Shown one piece after another: positions 17,135 to 26,972 of a stretch of 64,000 nt of DNA. The stretch is from Bacillus sp. KH172YL63 (lineage in GTDB: Bacteria; Bacillota; Bacilli; Bacillales; Bacillaceae_B): assembly GCF_011398925.1 (NCBI RefSeq), contig NZ_AP022842.1:2530001-2594000 (forward strand), in the 5' to 3' direction. The position numbers and the translations under genes were made by a program. The notes under the pieces were generated by a model that saw only the letters and a program-made list of their open reading frames with translations, was not told the DNA's origin and searched no databases. The first letter of the stretch is position 1. Each line of letters opens with the position of its first letter.

Positions 17135-17932
17135 TCACTCGGAGTGAGCTAATCGAATGACGCCGAAGTGAAATTGTGCGGACGGCCTTTTTAATACATC
17201 AAACCCCATTTCTTCGAATAATGGAGATTGATAATGCTCTTTCAATACGACCCTCTTTTTCGCGACTCTCTTCGCCTCTTCAATCCCCTCTCCAGTGATA
17301 CCTGCATAACTTGCCCACTTCCTGATGGGATTGATTCCGTGAGATTCCGTGATCGCTTCTTCAAACATAGGGTCCATGTACACCACATCAAATGCATCAT
17401 CCGGGAACTTTTTAAGCTCTTCTTGAAATTTCCCATTGATCACGTCAACCCTTCTCATTGCATCATTCAATTCACGAAGGGGGGACATCCAGTCTTGCAG
17501 TCCCTGGTCAAGAAGATATGAAATATATGGATTTGCTTCAATGCCGATCACCTTTCCTTTTTCACCGACGATATGGCTTGCAATGATGCTGTCGGAAGCA
17601 AGGCCGAGTGTACAGTCGAGAAAGCTCATCCCCTCTTTTAGGTCAGCCGCCTCAATCAATGGATCCTTCTCACCGCGAATGAGTCGTTTAATACGGAAAG
17701 AAGCAGAATTGGGATGGAAGAAAAAAGGCTCGGTCCCTTCTTCTCTCACATGAAGTTCCAGTCGTTCTTTCCCAATCACCATGCAGTCCTGATCGTGCAT
17801 GGACATATGATGGCGAATCGATCTTTTTTTTCTCGGTATATATGTTAAGGAAAGCTCTTCTGCAGCCCGGTGCGCCCGATCGATGACTTCTTGATTTGCT
17901 CTCCCGCATGTTGTAACAAACACTAAATTCAT
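17135..17932 (-). CDS. ypiP: YpiP, class I SAM-dependent methyltransferase (RsmJ-like)
   Basis: A 265-aa cytosolic protein. The SAM site is seen in LDCTLGLASDSIIA (about 115-128) and the acidic end of strand 2 in VIGIEAN, and the motif DVVYMDPMFEE corresponds to the DPMF catalytic loop of the RsmJ family of 16S rRNA methyltransferases. The AGGAG lies very close to the ATG, so a GTG three codons downstream could be the start. Confidence 0.85.
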   Translation of the reverse strand: MNLVFVTTCGRANQEVIDRAHRAAEELSLTYIPRKKRSIRHHMSMHDQDCMVIGKERLELHVREEGTEPFFFHPNSASFRIKRLIRGEKDPLIEAADLKEGMSFLDCTLGLASDSIIASHIVGEKGKVIGIEANPYISYLLDQGLQDWMSPLRELNDAMRRVDVINGKFQEELKKFPDDAFDVVYMDPMFEEAITESHGINPIRKWASYAGITGEGIEEAKRVAKKRVVLKEHYQSPLFEEMGFDVLKRPSAQFHFGVIRLAHSE

Positions 17933-18102
17933 TCTCCTTTTAATCGTCCGAATACGGACATTCTATCATTTTCTCTATCCTACCATAAGAGCCTGCTGCT
18001 TGGCTTCTACTTCTCATACCACCTGCGGTTGAACTTGCCCGTCTTAATCAAATGGAATGGAGGAACTCATGCATAGCGTGTTACTGCATGGCTGTATTAA
18101 AA

Positions 18103-18569
18103 AAGGCTGTTTTCGTAAACATTGTGGCTTTTAGACAAGCGAGGTGCGGTTGATTTCCGCTCCAGATGCTCGCTTTCCGCGGGGATGGCGAGAGCTCCTC
18201 GGCTTCGCCTGCGGGGTCTCACCTGTCTAGCTACGGCGGCTAGCCCCTCGAGGTCATAAGCTAAATGGTCCATGAAGGCAAAGACCGCCTTCACAGCCCA
18301 TTCATCTTATGCTTGTCGGGGCTGAACAAGCCGCCTCCGCTTTTCGGACTGTCCATCAGTTCCCGCAGGAGTCGAGCATCTGCAGCGAGAATCAACCATT
18401 GAAGATAAAAACGAAAAATTCATTGTATAAACTACTTATTCTCTTCTGAAAAATAGTGATCAACGTCATTCAAGTACAATGCCCTTGATTCATTGCTATG
18501 GAAGTTTTTCATTACACAGTCAGTCTCACATTAACGTCTAATAATACCAACAATCTATACGAAAGAGCC
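18103..18569 (+). mobile_element. MITE-like repeat, copy B, carrying an inserted 126-bp element
   Basis: Left end GGCTGTTTTCGTAAACATTG and right end CAATCTATACGAAAGAGCC form an imperfect inverted repeat of about 20 bp. The sequence follows copy A through the GC-rich core, but is interrupted at 18228-18353. Right of the core the arm reads GCAGCGAG, not TTCCGCTCC as in copy A. The gap 17933-18623 holds this element, the brxA terminator and no gene. Confidence 0.88.
18228..18353 (-). mobile_element. 126-bp element inserted within copy B
   Basis: Compared with copy A, 126 bases are added between CACCTGTC and CATCAG, and CTGTC is found on both sides (18223-18227 and 18349-18353). Its reverse complement reads GAAAAGCGGAGGCGGCTTG...GACAAGCATAAG...CTTATGACCTCGAGGGGC, the same family as the tandem array at 48041. 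The size agrees with the 125-bp unit of that array. Confidence 0.88.
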
Positions 18570-18573
18570 CAAA

Positions 18574-18608
18574 AAAAAAGAAACGGACAGCCATGCCATC
18601 CGTTTCTC
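18574..18608 (-). terminator. Terminator of brxA
   Basis: The arms GAAACGGA / TCCGTTTC enclose a palindromic GGCATGGC-type loop, with a nine-T run on the minus strand. It lies just beyond the brxA stop at 18624. Confidence 0.82.
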
Positions 18609-18623
18609 ATTGTTGACTTTATC

Positions 18624-19058
18624 TTAACAGTGCTCATCAAAACCCTTTGCAAGGTTGGCAATAATTGAAGCAATGTCTTGATCTTCAATTTCTTCACGGG
18701 GAATGAAATGGACGACTTTGTTCCCTTTCAGTAAAGCCATCGATGGGGAGGATGGCTCGAATCCCTCAAAGTATTCCCTCATTTTTGCCGTTGCTTCTTT
18801 ATCCTGCCCGGCAAATACGGTGACAAGGTGATCAGGTGTTTTCTCGTTGGTCAAAACAGACTGTGTAGCCGCCGGTCTTGCCAGTCCTGCTGCACATCCA
18901 CATACAGAATTGACAACAACCAGTGTCGTCCCTTCCGCCTGCTCCATGTAATCCACTACTTCTTCTGCAGTCACAAGTTCTTTAAAGCCTGCCTGTGTCA
19001 ATTCTTGTCTCATCGGTGTTACCAATTGTCTCATGTATTCCTCATATGCCATTGACAT
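18624..19058 (-). CDS. brxA: Bacilliredoxin BrxA (YphP)
   Basis: A 144-aa thioredoxin-fold protein with the CGC active site in NSVCGCAAGLARPAA. Bacilliredoxins remove bacillithiol from S-bacillithiolated proteins after oxidative stress. The sequence closely follows YphP of B. subtilis (MSMAYEEYMRQLV at the start, FDEHC at the end). The start at the second of three close Met codons fits both that family start and the ribosome binding site AAGGGA. Confidence 0.95.
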   Translation of the reverse strand: MSMAYEEYMRQLVTPMRQELTQAGFKELVTAEEVVDYMEQAEGTTLVVVNSVCGCAAGLARPAATQSVLTNEKTPDHLVTVFAGQDKEATAKMREYFEGFEPSSPSMALLKGNKVVHFIPREEIEDQDIASIIANLAKGFDEHC

Positions 19059-19076
19059 TCTCATTCATCCCTTCTG

Positions 19077-20210
19077 TCATCTATTTGTTCCCCGGGCTTC
19101 AGTCATTTGTTTCCAAACTGAGCCCTTCGCTTCTTCTCCGCCTGCAATCCGTTCGATTGCCATCTTCACCTGCAGCTTCACTTCAAATTCAGGATCATCT
19201 TCGGCTTCTTTCAGAGCGGGAAGGGCCGATTCGTCCCCAGCTTCGTAAAGGAACATGGCAGCACGCCACCTGACAAGCTTGCTTTTATCCTGCAATGCTT
19301 GAATCATTGCAGGTGCCGCTTTCGCAAAGCCTAAATCAGAAAGGCAGTCTCCCGCCGTCCTTCTTACAGAGACCGATTTATCCTGAAGCCCTTTGTATAG
19401 AAGGGGAAGGACCTGTTCATCCTCTATCATTCCTAAATATACCACTGCCAAGCGGCGGATCGAGACTTTATCATCTTCAAGTGCTTTTTCAAGAAGAGGC
19501 AGGTCGGCAAGAGTTGGATCATCCATTGACTCAAGTTTCTGATAACGTGTCTGCCAATCCTCTGCCTCCAAGTCTGCCATATTCAGTTTGTGCTTTTTCT
19601 TATAAATGAGCGGACCTTTCGAATCGGCAGGCTTTTTCGACTCCTCAACAAGTAAGGCGAGTCTGGACGCAGGGTATGCTGCAATCAACTCTTCCATCAC
19701 ATTGTGTCCGATCTCGTCAAGGTCACCATAGCGTACTCCGTAATCCTTCCACTTCCTGAGAAGAACAACATTATCCCCTTCTTGCTGGGCGTGACCGATT
19801 GCTTCCAGGTATGGTGCTGGAAGTGAGAAACGCTTTTCTTCCTCCCCGTCGGCTACTTTCACTTGCATAGGGATCCCTTTGAACATTTGGACAGCAACAT
19901 TCACTTCACCGAAATGCTCTTCCATCTCCGATTTCGACTGTACATTTCTTGACTCTTCACCAAAGGCTTTTCGAACCTGTGGAAGAAGTTCCTGCCAATC
20001 AAACTTGGCATTCCGTTCGACAGCAAGGAAATCTGCGACGTGATAGACGCCTTTGATTCCTTCAATGGCAAGTATGTCTTGAATGACAGAAGGAGCACCT
20101 TCTGCCGCATCTTTTTTATAATTGTTGCTTTTCCCAGCTTTCAGTTCCTGATCAAGAAGAACTTTCATCGTATTCGGACTAGGAGTAGGTTCAATCGATA
20201 CGATTCTCAT
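19077..20210 (-). CDS. cvfC: Conserved virulence factor C family protein (YpgR), Nfu-N plus HEAT repeats
   Basis: A 377-aa cytosolic protein. Residues 1-85 form an NifU N-terminal scaffold-like domain (MRIVSIEPTPSPNTMKVLL). A central virulence factor domain is followed by about five HEAT/PBS-lyase-like repeats from 210 onward (ADLPLLEKALEDDKVSIRRL, PAMIQALQDKSKLVRWRAAM). In Staphylococcus the homologue CvfC affects virulence regulation. AAAGGGG precedes the ATG at 20208-20210. It is 19 bases upstream of brxA and likely forms an operon with it. Confidence 0.9.
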   Translation of the reverse strand: MRIVSIEPTPSPNTMKVLLDQELKAGKSNNYKKDAAEGAPSVIQDILAIEGIKGVYHVADFLAVERNAKFDWQELLPQVRKAFGEESRNVQSKSEMEEHFGEVNVAVQMFKGIPMQVKVADGEEEKRFSLPAPYLEAIGHAQQEGDNVVLLRKWKDYGVRYGDLDEIGHNVMEELIAAYPASRLALLVEESKKPADSKGPLIYKKKHKLNMADLEAEDWQTRYQKLESMDDPTLADLPLLEKALEDDKVSIRRLAVVYLGMIEDEQVLPLLYKGLQDKSVSVRRTAGDCLSDLGFAKAAPAMIQALQDKSKLVRWRAAMFLYEAGDESALPALKEAEDDPEFEVKLQVKMAIERIAGGEEAKGSVWKQMTEARGTNR

Positions 20211-20288
20211 TGCATTTACCCCTTTCTTAACACACTTCATATACATCCCATTCTAACACAGGATGCGTCTGGCCTTAAATGAAGAGGC

Positions 20289-22169
20289 TTATTCGGCAAA
20301 TTCAGAAAGATATGTCCATCTTTCGATCAGTCTCTCAAGCTCTTCATTGAGGCTTTCACTTTCCGACATCAGCGCCTGGGCTTTTTCAAAATTACTTCCG
20401 ACCTTTTGAAGTTCTTCATCGGCTTCTTCGATTCTCTTTTCAACACCGGCTATCTTATCTTCGATTTCTTCCCATTCTCTTTTTTCCATATATGACAGAC
20501 GTTTCTTTTCCTTCTCCTTCACTTCCTTGACAGGGGAAGGATCCGGTTTCTTTTCTGCCGCTTGCTTTTTACCTCTCGATGCATTTCTTTCAAGGTATTC
20601 TGTGTATTCACCGAAGTACATATCAATGTCCCCATCCCCGTTGAAAACAAGCAGCTGCTCTGCTGTTTTGTCCAGGAAATACCGATCATGGGAGACGGTG
20701 ATCACGACACCTGAAAATTCCTGGATGTAGTCTTCAAGAACGGTAAGGGTTTCAGTGTCTAGGTCGTTTGTCGGCTCATCGAGCAGCAGGACATTCGGTT
20801 TTGTCATAAGCAGCTTAAGTAAGAAGAGCCTTCTTTTTTCACCGCCGGACAATTTCCGGATCAGTGTACCGTGCGTGCTCATTGGGAATAAGAACCTTTC
20901 AAGCATCGATGTGACGGAAATCTGCTCTCCCTTATCGGTGGTGACGTATTCTCCCGCTTCCCGTAGGTATTCAATCATGCGCATGGACTCATCCAGTTCC
21001 TCATGGCCTTGCGTATAGTACGCTACATTGACAGTCTGTCCGGTCAACAATTCCCCGCCTGTGAGTTCATCGTTTCCGGTCAGGAGATTGAGGAAAGTGG
21101 ATTTTCCACTTCCGTTCCTGCCTACAATCCCGATACGGTCTTTAGGTTTGATGAGGAAGGAGAAATCTTTCAAAATGCATGTATCGTTGAACGTTTTGGA
21201 TGCATGTTTAAACTCAAATACTTGCTTTCCTAAACGATTCCCGCCGATCGCCATGTCTACCTGTCCTGATGAAGGTCCCGCTGACATGTTATCCTCCAGA
21301 CTTTCAAAACGCTGGATTCTGGCCTTCTGTTTCGTCGTCCTGGCCTTTGCGCCCCTCCTCATCCAGGCAAGCTCTCTTCGGTAAAGATTTTGCTGCTTTT
21401 CTGATAGCTGGCGCTCCGCCTCCTCACGGGATGCTTTCGCCTCGATGAATGAGGCATAGTTCCCTTTATAGGAATAGAGGCTGCCCCCATCAAGTTCAAA
21501 GATGCGATTGGTTACTCTATCGAGGAAATATCGATCATGGGTCACAAGTAAAACAGAACCGTTATACTTCCCTAAATAATCCTCCAGCCACTTGATGGAT
21601 TCAAAATCCAAATGGTTGGTCGGCTCGTCCAATATTAATAAATCCGGTGTTTCGATCAAAACCCCGGCAAGAGCGACACGCTTCTTCTGTCCGCCGGATA
21701 ACTCGTGCATTTTTTTTGAAAAATCCTCGATTCCAAGTTTCATCAGAATCGATTTTGCATTTGCACTCCCATCCCATGCATGGTGGATGTCCATCTGTTT
21801 TTGAGCTTCAAACAGTTCATCCTGAACGGTTGGATCATTTGGGCTCTCTTCCATTTTCATCAGGGCAAGCTCATAATTCCTCATGGCCTGGATGACCTTT
21901 GCTTCACCGCGAAACACCTGCTGAATCACGGTCAAGTCTCCATCGAATGCAGGCTCCTGCTGAAGATAGGCAATATGATAGTCGTTTGGCTTGGATATCT
22001 CTCCTCCATCATAATCCTCCATACCCGCTATCAGCTTCAATAGGCTCGATTTTCCCGTACCGTTCACACCGATCAGGCCAACTCTCTCCTTTTCGGTAAT
22101 GGAAAATGATATATCTTTAAATAGCGTTTTCTCTCCATAAGTTTTGGAAAGATTTTCAGCTGTTAACAT
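20289..22169 (-). CDS. yfmR: ABC-F family ribosome-associated ATPase (YfmR type)
   Basis: A soluble protein of 626 aa with two ABC cassettes joined by a linker. P-loops are GVNGTGKSS and GRNGSGKST, signatures LSGGQKKRV and LSGGEKRRL, and Walker B LLILDEPTNHLD and LLLDEPTNDLD. A charged region after about 530 and a C-terminal coiled coil (last 70 residues) are typical of Uup/YfmR proteins, which act on stalled ribosomes. The start chosen has AGGA six bases upstream and lies only two bases past the ypgQ stop, so translation is probably coupled. Confidence 0.92.
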   Translation of the reverse strand: MLTAENLSKTYGEKTLFKDISFSITEKERVGLIGVNGTGKSSLLKLIAGMEDYDGGEISKPNDYHIAYLQQEPAFDGDLTVIQQVFRGEAKVIQAMRNYELALMKMEESPNDPTVQDELFEAQKQMDIHHAWDGSANAKSILMKLGIEDFSKKMHELSGGQKKRVALAGVLIETPDLLILDEPTNHLDFESIKWLEDYLGKYNGSVLLVTHDRYFLDRVTNRIFELDGGSLYSYKGNYASFIEAKASREEAERQLSEKQQNLYRRELAWMRRGAKARTTKQKARIQRFESLEDNMSAGPSSGQVDMAIGGNRLGKQVFEFKHASKTFNDTCILKDFSFLIKPKDRIGIVGRNGSGKSTFLNLLTGNDELTGGELLTGQTVNVAYYTQGHEELDESMRMIEYLREAGEYVTTDKGEQISVTSMLERFLFPMSTHGTLIRKLSGGEKRRLFLLKLLMTKPNVLLLDEPTNDLDTETLTVLEDYIQEFSGVVITVSHDRYFLDKTAEQLLVFNGDGDIDMYFGEYTEYLERNASRGKKQAAEKKPDPSPVKEVKEKEKKRLSYMEKREWEEIEDKIAGVEKRIEEADEELQKVGSNFEKAQALMSESESLNEELERLIERWTYLSEFAE

Positions 22170-22171
22170 TC

Positions 22172-22816
22172 TCATTCCTGACCATTCCATTCTTTATTAA
22201 ATTGCTCCAGAAATTGAAGCATGAAATCATGGCGTTCTTCTGCCAGTCTCCTGCCCGTTTCCGTACACATCAAGTCTTTTAGCTTCAATAATTTCTCATG
22301 AAAGTGATGGATGCTGGAGCTTTCACCATGTCGGTATTCTTCAAGGGACATCTCTTCCCTCACACCTAAATCGGGGTTATATAAGGGCTGACCTTTTTTT
22401 CCACCATATGCAAAAGTCCTCGCGATCCCGATCGCACCGATCGCATCAATCCGGTCCGCATCCCTTACGATTTTCGCTTCCAGGGAAGTCAGTTTTGCTT
22501 CATGTCCGCCTTTATAAGATATCGAATAAATGATGGATTTCAATACATTTATTTCATTGTCCGTTAAAGAAAGAGAGGATAAGATACCGTCAAGCTTCTT
22601 TTCCCCCTCTTCTTTCCCTACAAATTTCTCATCGGGCACATCGTGCAATAATGCAGCCAGTTCAACGATATATGTATGTTGGACCCCTTCTTCTTTTGCA
22701 ATCCTCAATGCCTGTTTGCGTACACGTTCCAAATGGAACCAGTCGTGGCCCGTTGACTCACCAAGGTATTCCTTCTTCAAGACATGTATTACATCATTCA
22801 ATTTCTTTTGTTCCAT
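22172..22816 (-). CDS. ypgQ: HD domain phosphohydrolase YpgQ
   Basis: A 214-aa protein. Metal-binding HD motifs are readable: HDWFHLERV, then LLHDVPDEKF and RDADRIDAIGAIGIARTF. The family hydrolyses nucleotides, and YpgQ of B. subtilis is a dNTP pyrophosphohydrolase (family knowledge). AAAGGTGA precedes this ATG; a nine-codon upstream extension lacks a binding site. It overlaps the yfmR-type gene region by close spacing, forming a two-gene unit. Confidence 0.9.
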   Translation of the reverse strand: MEQKKLNDVIHVLKKEYLGESTGHDWFHLERVRKQALRIAKEEGVQHTYIVELAALLHDVPDEKFVGKEEGEKKLDGILSSLSLTDNEINVLKSIIYSISYKGGHEAKLTSLEAKIVRDADRIDAIGAIGIARTFAYGGKKGQPLYNPDLGVREEMSLEEYRHGESSSIHHFHEKLLKLKDLMCTETGRRLAEERHDFMLQFLEQFNKEWNGQE

Positions 22817-22863
22817 ACACTCACCTTTTCTCCATTGTAGCAAACACTTGCTCTTTATCAGAA

Positions 22864-22902
22864 TAAAAAGGAGGGGTGCAGCACTCTTCAGCCCCCTCCT
22901 TC
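22864..22902 (-). terminator. Terminator of the second degV-family gene
   Basis: The arms AAGGAGGGG / CCCCTCCTT form a hairpin; the minus strand continues CTTTTTATTC. It lies just past the stop at 22909. Confidence 0.78.
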
Positions 22903-22908
22903 ACTATT

Positions 22909-23760
22909 TCATTCTCCTTCTGCATACCAGCTTATCCCGATTGTATCCGCCCCGGCATGAACGCCGATGACCGCACCGAGGGGATATGCCCCAAACTCAA
23001 CGTCCGGGTATTCCTTTTTCAGTTCGTCGATCCATTCCAGTGCGTCATCCCGGTTTAACCCGTGGAGGACTGAGACCTTTGTGATCCGCTTCGTTTTCAT
23101 TGCTTGATTCAAACGGGTTTCCATGCTGCTCAACCCTTTTTTAATGCTTCTCACCTTATCTTTCACTTCAAGTTTTCCATCCTCGATCGCCAGCATAGGT
23201 TTTACGTTCAAGACACTTCCGAGGAAGAAAGAAAGGCCTCCCATCCTTCCACTTTTATGAAGCTGCTCCAAACTTCCCACCATCACATATGTTTCACTGG
23301 AGGATACCCTCTCTTCGATGGCTTGTTTGATATAGGAAGGATCTTTCCCTTCACCCTCCAGCTTTTGTCCGTAATGAATCAACTCTGTCAGTGGATTAGA
23401 AAGGATCTTCGAGTCGATGCAGACAATATTCGGGATGGTATCACTCAAGAGAGCCGCAGCCTGAGTGGCCGATGAATAGGTTCCGCTGAAGTGGGACGAT
23501 ACATGGATGGAGAAAATATAATCGTATTCTTTTGCTAATTGTTCATATAGTTCTTTGAATGTGCCGATAGAAGGCTGTGAAGTTTTGACCTCCACTGCCC
23601 CCGCTTTCATTTTAGCAAACAACTGGTCAGGGGACAGGTCCACCCCGTCACGAAACTCAGTCTCGCCAAAAAGAATGATCATCGGCACGATAAAGATGCT
23701 GCTGTTCTCTGTAAGTTCTGGCACATACGCTGTACTATCCGTTACCCAGGCAATTTTCAT
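22909..23760 (-). CDS. DegV family fatty-acid-binding protein (copy 2)
   Basis: A 283-aa DegV-fold protein with IAWVTDSTAYVP, VKTSQPSIGTFKELYEQL and the C-terminal GVHAGADTIGISW block. It shares the fold and all motifs with the copy at 10547, but sequence identity appears moderate, so these are old paralogs. Such proteins bind fatty acids for the kinase FakA. The second of two near ATG codons has the better spacing from AAAGGAG. Confidence 0.9.
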   Translation of the reverse strand: MKIAWVTDSTAYVPELTENSSIFIVPMIILFGETEFRDGVDLSPDQLFAKMKAGAVEVKTSQPSIGTFKELYEQLAKEYDYIFSIHVSSHFSGTYSSATQAAALLSDTIPNIVCIDSKILSNPLTELIHYGQKLEGEGKDPSYIKQAIEERVSSSETYVMVGSLEQLHKSGRMGGLSFFLGSVLNVKPMLAIEDGKLEVKDKVRSIKKGLSSMETRLNQAMKTKRITKVSVLHGLNRDDALEWIDELKKEYPDVEFGAYPLGAVIGVHAGADTIGISWYAEGE

Positions 23761-23803
23761 GCACATTCTCCTTTTTTAATATGTATATGAATCCTGATCG
23801 GCA

Positions 23804-24301
23804 CTAGAAGTTGTTTCGGTCAAGCTGTTGCATCGTATCAACCGAAAATGAAATCATTTGGAGGACGTCATCAACCATCTCTTCAGTGATGACTCTGTTG
23901 AAGCTCAGCGTCCCTTCGTGGGAAGTGGGATGTTTGGAAGAGTAAATCTCTTTCCATTCCCACTGTTTATCGTCTCCCCATACATCCTCAAGGCCTCTCC
24001 GTGCAGATTTCAATGCCTCATTTCCTTTATAGACGATGAGGATTTCGGCACCAGCCGTATTTCTTTCAGTCATCATGTTCCTTTCTGCAAGAAAATGGCC
24101 CATATCCGCCTTCAAATGAAATGCGACCGAAATGGACTTCTTGTACGGCAGTGAATAGCGGATCTGATAGCAACGGTCATAATGAGCGAAGTCAAAGAGG
24201 TCCTTGCGATCGAGTATTTGTATGTCACCAGAAAGATCAAGGTCATACACTGCCCCTTCGAACACGACCTTTAAATTATCAAAGGCTGTTGGATCAAACA
24301 T
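23804..24301 (-). CDS. Hypothetical protein, 165 aa
   Basis: A cytosolic protein without signal peptide or membrane helix. It is acidic and rich in aromatic residues, and I do not recognise a family. Visible segments include FDFAHYDRCYQIRYSLPY, an AEILIVYKGNEALKSARRGL stretch and the C-terminal VDDVLQMISFSVDTMQQL. A good AGGAGAGAGG precedes the ATG. It sits between degV and fhs in a run of minus-strand genes, with 29 bases to fhs. Confidence 0.7.
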   Translation of the reverse strand: MFDPTAFDNLKVVFEGAVYDLDLSGDIQILDRKDLFDFAHYDRCYQIRYSLPYKKSISVAFHLKADMGHFLAERNMMTERNTAGAEILIVYKGNEALKSARRGLEDVWGDDKQWEWKEIYSSKHPTSHEGTLSFNRVITEEMVDDVLQMISFSVDTMQQLDRNNF

Positions 24302-24330
24302 GTCATCCTCTCTCCTTTCTTTCGAACATG

Positions 24331-26022
24331 TTAAAACAATCCGATGGCCCTGCCTTTTTCGTCCACATCCATACCGTATGCGGCAGGCTTCTTAGGCAGT
24401 CCCGGCATGGTCATGACTTCACCTGTCATAGCGACGATGAATCCTGCACCGATCTTCGGCTTCAATTCGCGGATCGTAATGGTGAAATCTGCAGGACGGC
24501 CGAGTTTGCCCGGATCATCAGACAGGGAATACTGGGTCTTCGCCATACAGACGGGAAGGACGCCCCATCCCTGCTCTTCAAACTGCTCCAATTGCTTTCT
24601 TGCTTTGACCGTATAATCTACTGTGCTCGCACCATATACCTTCTTGGCAATGGTATCGATTTTGAACTGGAGGGAATCTGATAATTCATATAGAGGTTTG
24701 AATTCCTTCGTATTGTTCTCGATTTTCTCTATGATTTTTTGAGCTAAATCGACTCCTCCCTTGCCTCCTTGAGCCCATACGTCAGTGAGTGACACCTCGA
24801 CCTGTTGGTTTTCACACCATTTTATCAACAATTCGATTTCCTGGTCACTGTCTGATACGAATCGATTGACCGCAATGACAAACGGCACATTGAACGCTTC
24901 CAATGTTTCCATATGTTTTTTCAGGTTGTTCAAGCCTTTTTGGAGTGCTTGGAGATTCTCCTCCTGAAGCTCTGCTTTCCCTTGCCCGCCGTGCATCTTC
25001 AACGCCCGTACGGTGGCAACAAGGACGACCGCATCCGGCGCAACGTCCAGGGCCCTGGATTTGATATTCAGGAACTTTTCAGCCCCAAGGTCAGCTCCGA
25101 ATCCTGCTTCAGTCACCACATAATCTGCTAATTTCAAAGCAGTCTTTGTCGCCATTATACTGTTGCAGCCATGAGCGATATTGGCAAATGGACCACCGTG
25201 AATGAGTGCAGGGGAATGTTCGATCGTTTGTACGAGGTTTGGTTTCAGCGCATCTTTCAACAATAGTGTCAGTGCTCCCTCGACACCGAGATCTTCAACG
25301 GTTACCGGTTGTTTGTCAAAATTATAAGCGACGACCATTCGTCCAAGCCTGCTTCTCAATTCTTCGATCGTTTGAGATAAGCACAAGACAGCCATGATTT
25401 CAGATGCGACTGTGATATCAAAGCCATCTTCCCTTGGCACCCCTTGTAAAGGTCCTCCCAGACCGACGATCACTTGCCTGAGGGCACGGTCATTCATATC
25501 AACGGCCCGTTTCCATACCACCCTCCGCTGATCGATATTCAGGGCGTTTCCTTGATGCATATGATTATCAATGAGCGCTGCCAATGCGTTGTTCGCAGTC
25601 GATATGGCATGGATATCACCTGTGAAATGAAGATTGATATCCTCCATCGGCAATACTTGTGAATACCCGCCGCCTGTCGCTCCCCCCTTGATTCCCATCG
25701 TCGGTCCGAGTGAAGGCTCCCTCATGGCAATGATCGCCTTTTTATCCAATTGGTTCAGTGCATCGCCGAGGCCTACCGTGACGGTGGATTTTCCTTCTCC
25801 GGCTGGGGTAGGGTTGATGGAAGTCACTAGAATCAATTTCCCCTCAGGTTTATCTTTCAATTTATGTATTGCTTCAAAGGATATTTTCCCTTTGTATTTA
25901 CCATAAAGCTCGACATCATCTTCGGTCAGACCGATTTTCTTTGCTATGTCTACGATCGGGCTCAAGGATGATTGCTGGGCAATGGTAATATCAGATGCTA
26001 CCTGTTTCTTTGTCGTCGTCAT
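24331..26022 (-). CDS. fhs: Formate-tetrahydrofolate ligase
   Basis: A 563-aa enzyme that makes 10-formyl-tetrahydrofolate from formate, ATP and tetrahydrofolate. The nucleotide site is [18 protein letters not shown], and the family blocks [21 protein letters not shown] and the C-terminal [13 protein letters not shown] are present. The ATG at 26020-26022 has AGAAGGTGG before it; a GTG three codons upstream lies inside that site. It feeds one-carbon units into purine and thymidylate pathways together with DfrA and ThyA. Confidence 0.96.
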   Translation of the reverse strand: MTTTKKQVASDITIAQQSSLSPIVDIAKKIGLTEDDVELYGKYKGKISFEAIHKLKDKPEGKLILVTSINPTPAGEGKSTVTVGLGDALNQLDKKAIIAMREPSLGPTMGIKGGATGGGYSQVLPMEDINLHFTGDIHAISTANNALAALIDNHMHQGNALNIDQRRVVWKRAVDMNDRALRQVIVGLGGPLQGVPREDGFDITVASEIMAVLCLSQTIEELRSRLGRMVVAYNFDKQPVTVEDLGVEGALTLLLKDALKPNLVQTIEHSPALIHGGPFANIAHGCNSIMATKTALKLADYVVTEAGFGADLGAEKFLNIKSRALDVAPDAVVLVATVRALKMHGGQGKAELQEENLQALQKGLNNLKKHMETLEAFNVPFVIAVNRFVSDSDQEIELLIKWCENQQVEVSLTDVWAQGGKGGVDLAQKIIEKIENNTKEFKPLYELSDSLQFKIDTIAKKVYGASTVDYTVKARKQLEQFEEQGWGVLPVCMAKTQYSLSDDPGKLGRPADFTITIRELKPKIGAGFIVAMTGEVMTMPGLPKKPAAYGMDVDEKGRAIGLF

Positions 26023-26211
26023 GAAAGCCACCTTCTAACTATTGGATTTATGGATTCAAATGTACATAAAAATGGGTGTATCCTTGCTGGCATTTATACT
26101 ATGTTTGTACTCTTACAATATAATGTTTCTGTCAATTTCTCAATAAATCATTTATTACAATTTACTGCTTCTACGATGATCTGAAGTAAACCAGAGGATT
26201 CACCCGCCTGT

Positions 26212-26886
26212 TCATTTTTGGAACATGAATAAAGTCATAAACGTCAAGGCCTGCTTCAATTCATTGGTGAGCCCTTCTGTAAGAGGAGCGCTCACTCCTT
26301 TTTTATACACCCACGATTCATCGATTTTTTTCCATCCTTTTTCACCGGCCAGCTTTTCCAGTTCCCACGGCATCATCGTGTTACAGATCACTTCTTCACC
26401 GTGCAAGCGTGGATAGGCATTGTCCCTGGGGTGTGCTGTCGGCCCTAAGAGACCGATACAGATGAACCCCTCCTGAGACACAACCCTCTCGATTTCGTTT
26501 AAAGTATGTAAGGGATCTTCCGTCCACTCGATGGAATTGATCGCCATCACGGCATGGAAGGCTCCGTCAGAAAAAGGCAGAGATCTTAAGTCACCCTGTA
26601 CGAACGACAACTTCTCCCGCTCATGTTGCTTCGCAATGTCTACCATGTTTTGAGAGAAGTCCATCCCTGTCACGTCATACCCTTTTTCATATAGAAGAAA
26701 AGAGCCATACCCATCACCGCAGCCTAAATCTGCAACCTGGCTGCCTTCTGCAATATGTTTGCAAAAGAAGGGGATGATTGACTTCCTGCTTCCTCCCTTC
26801 CACATTTCCACGCTTTTCCCATGCCAGTTTTCTGCATTGTCCTCCCAGCGTGTTCTTGCACTATTATGCCATTCTGATTGACTCAT
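26212..26886 (-). CDS. Class I SAM-dependent methyltransferase
   Basis: A 224-aa protein with a Rossmann-type methyltransferase core. SAM motif I is VADLGCGDGYGSFLL (about 53-67), followed by MDFSQNMV and the acidic loop VQGDLRSLPF. The C-terminal part contains HGEEVICNTMMPWELEKL. The acceptor is not predictable. GGGGGAGGATC lies before the ATG. It is monocistronic and flanked downstream by fhs and upstream by MITE copy C. Confidence 0.8.
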   Translation of the reverse strand: MSQSEWHNSARTRWEDNAENWHGKSVEMWKGGSRKSIIPFFCKHIAEGSQVADLGCGDGYGSFLLYEKGYDVTGMDFSQNMVDIAKQHEREKLSFVQGDLRSLPFSDGAFHAVMAINSIEWTEDPLHTLNEIERVVSQEGFICIGLLGPTAHPRDNAYPRLHGEEVICNTMMPWELEKLAGEKGWKKIDESWVYKKGVSAPLTEGLTNELKQALTFMTLFMFQK

Positions 26887-26972
26887 CTATAGATCCTCCC
26901 CCTTTAAATTAAAATTCCACTTACATTCAGTCTATGGAATCCTTTCCCCTGTGGCAAGAGGGCTTTTCATGA

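Noticed and set aside
18097..18294. 65-aa minus-strand frame in MITE copy B
   Set aside because: It runs across the boundary of the inserted 126-bp element and has no ribosome binding site.
26032..26211. Possible riboswitch before fhs
   Set aside because: No conserved motif or strong stem was seen; the stretch is AT-rich and ordinary.
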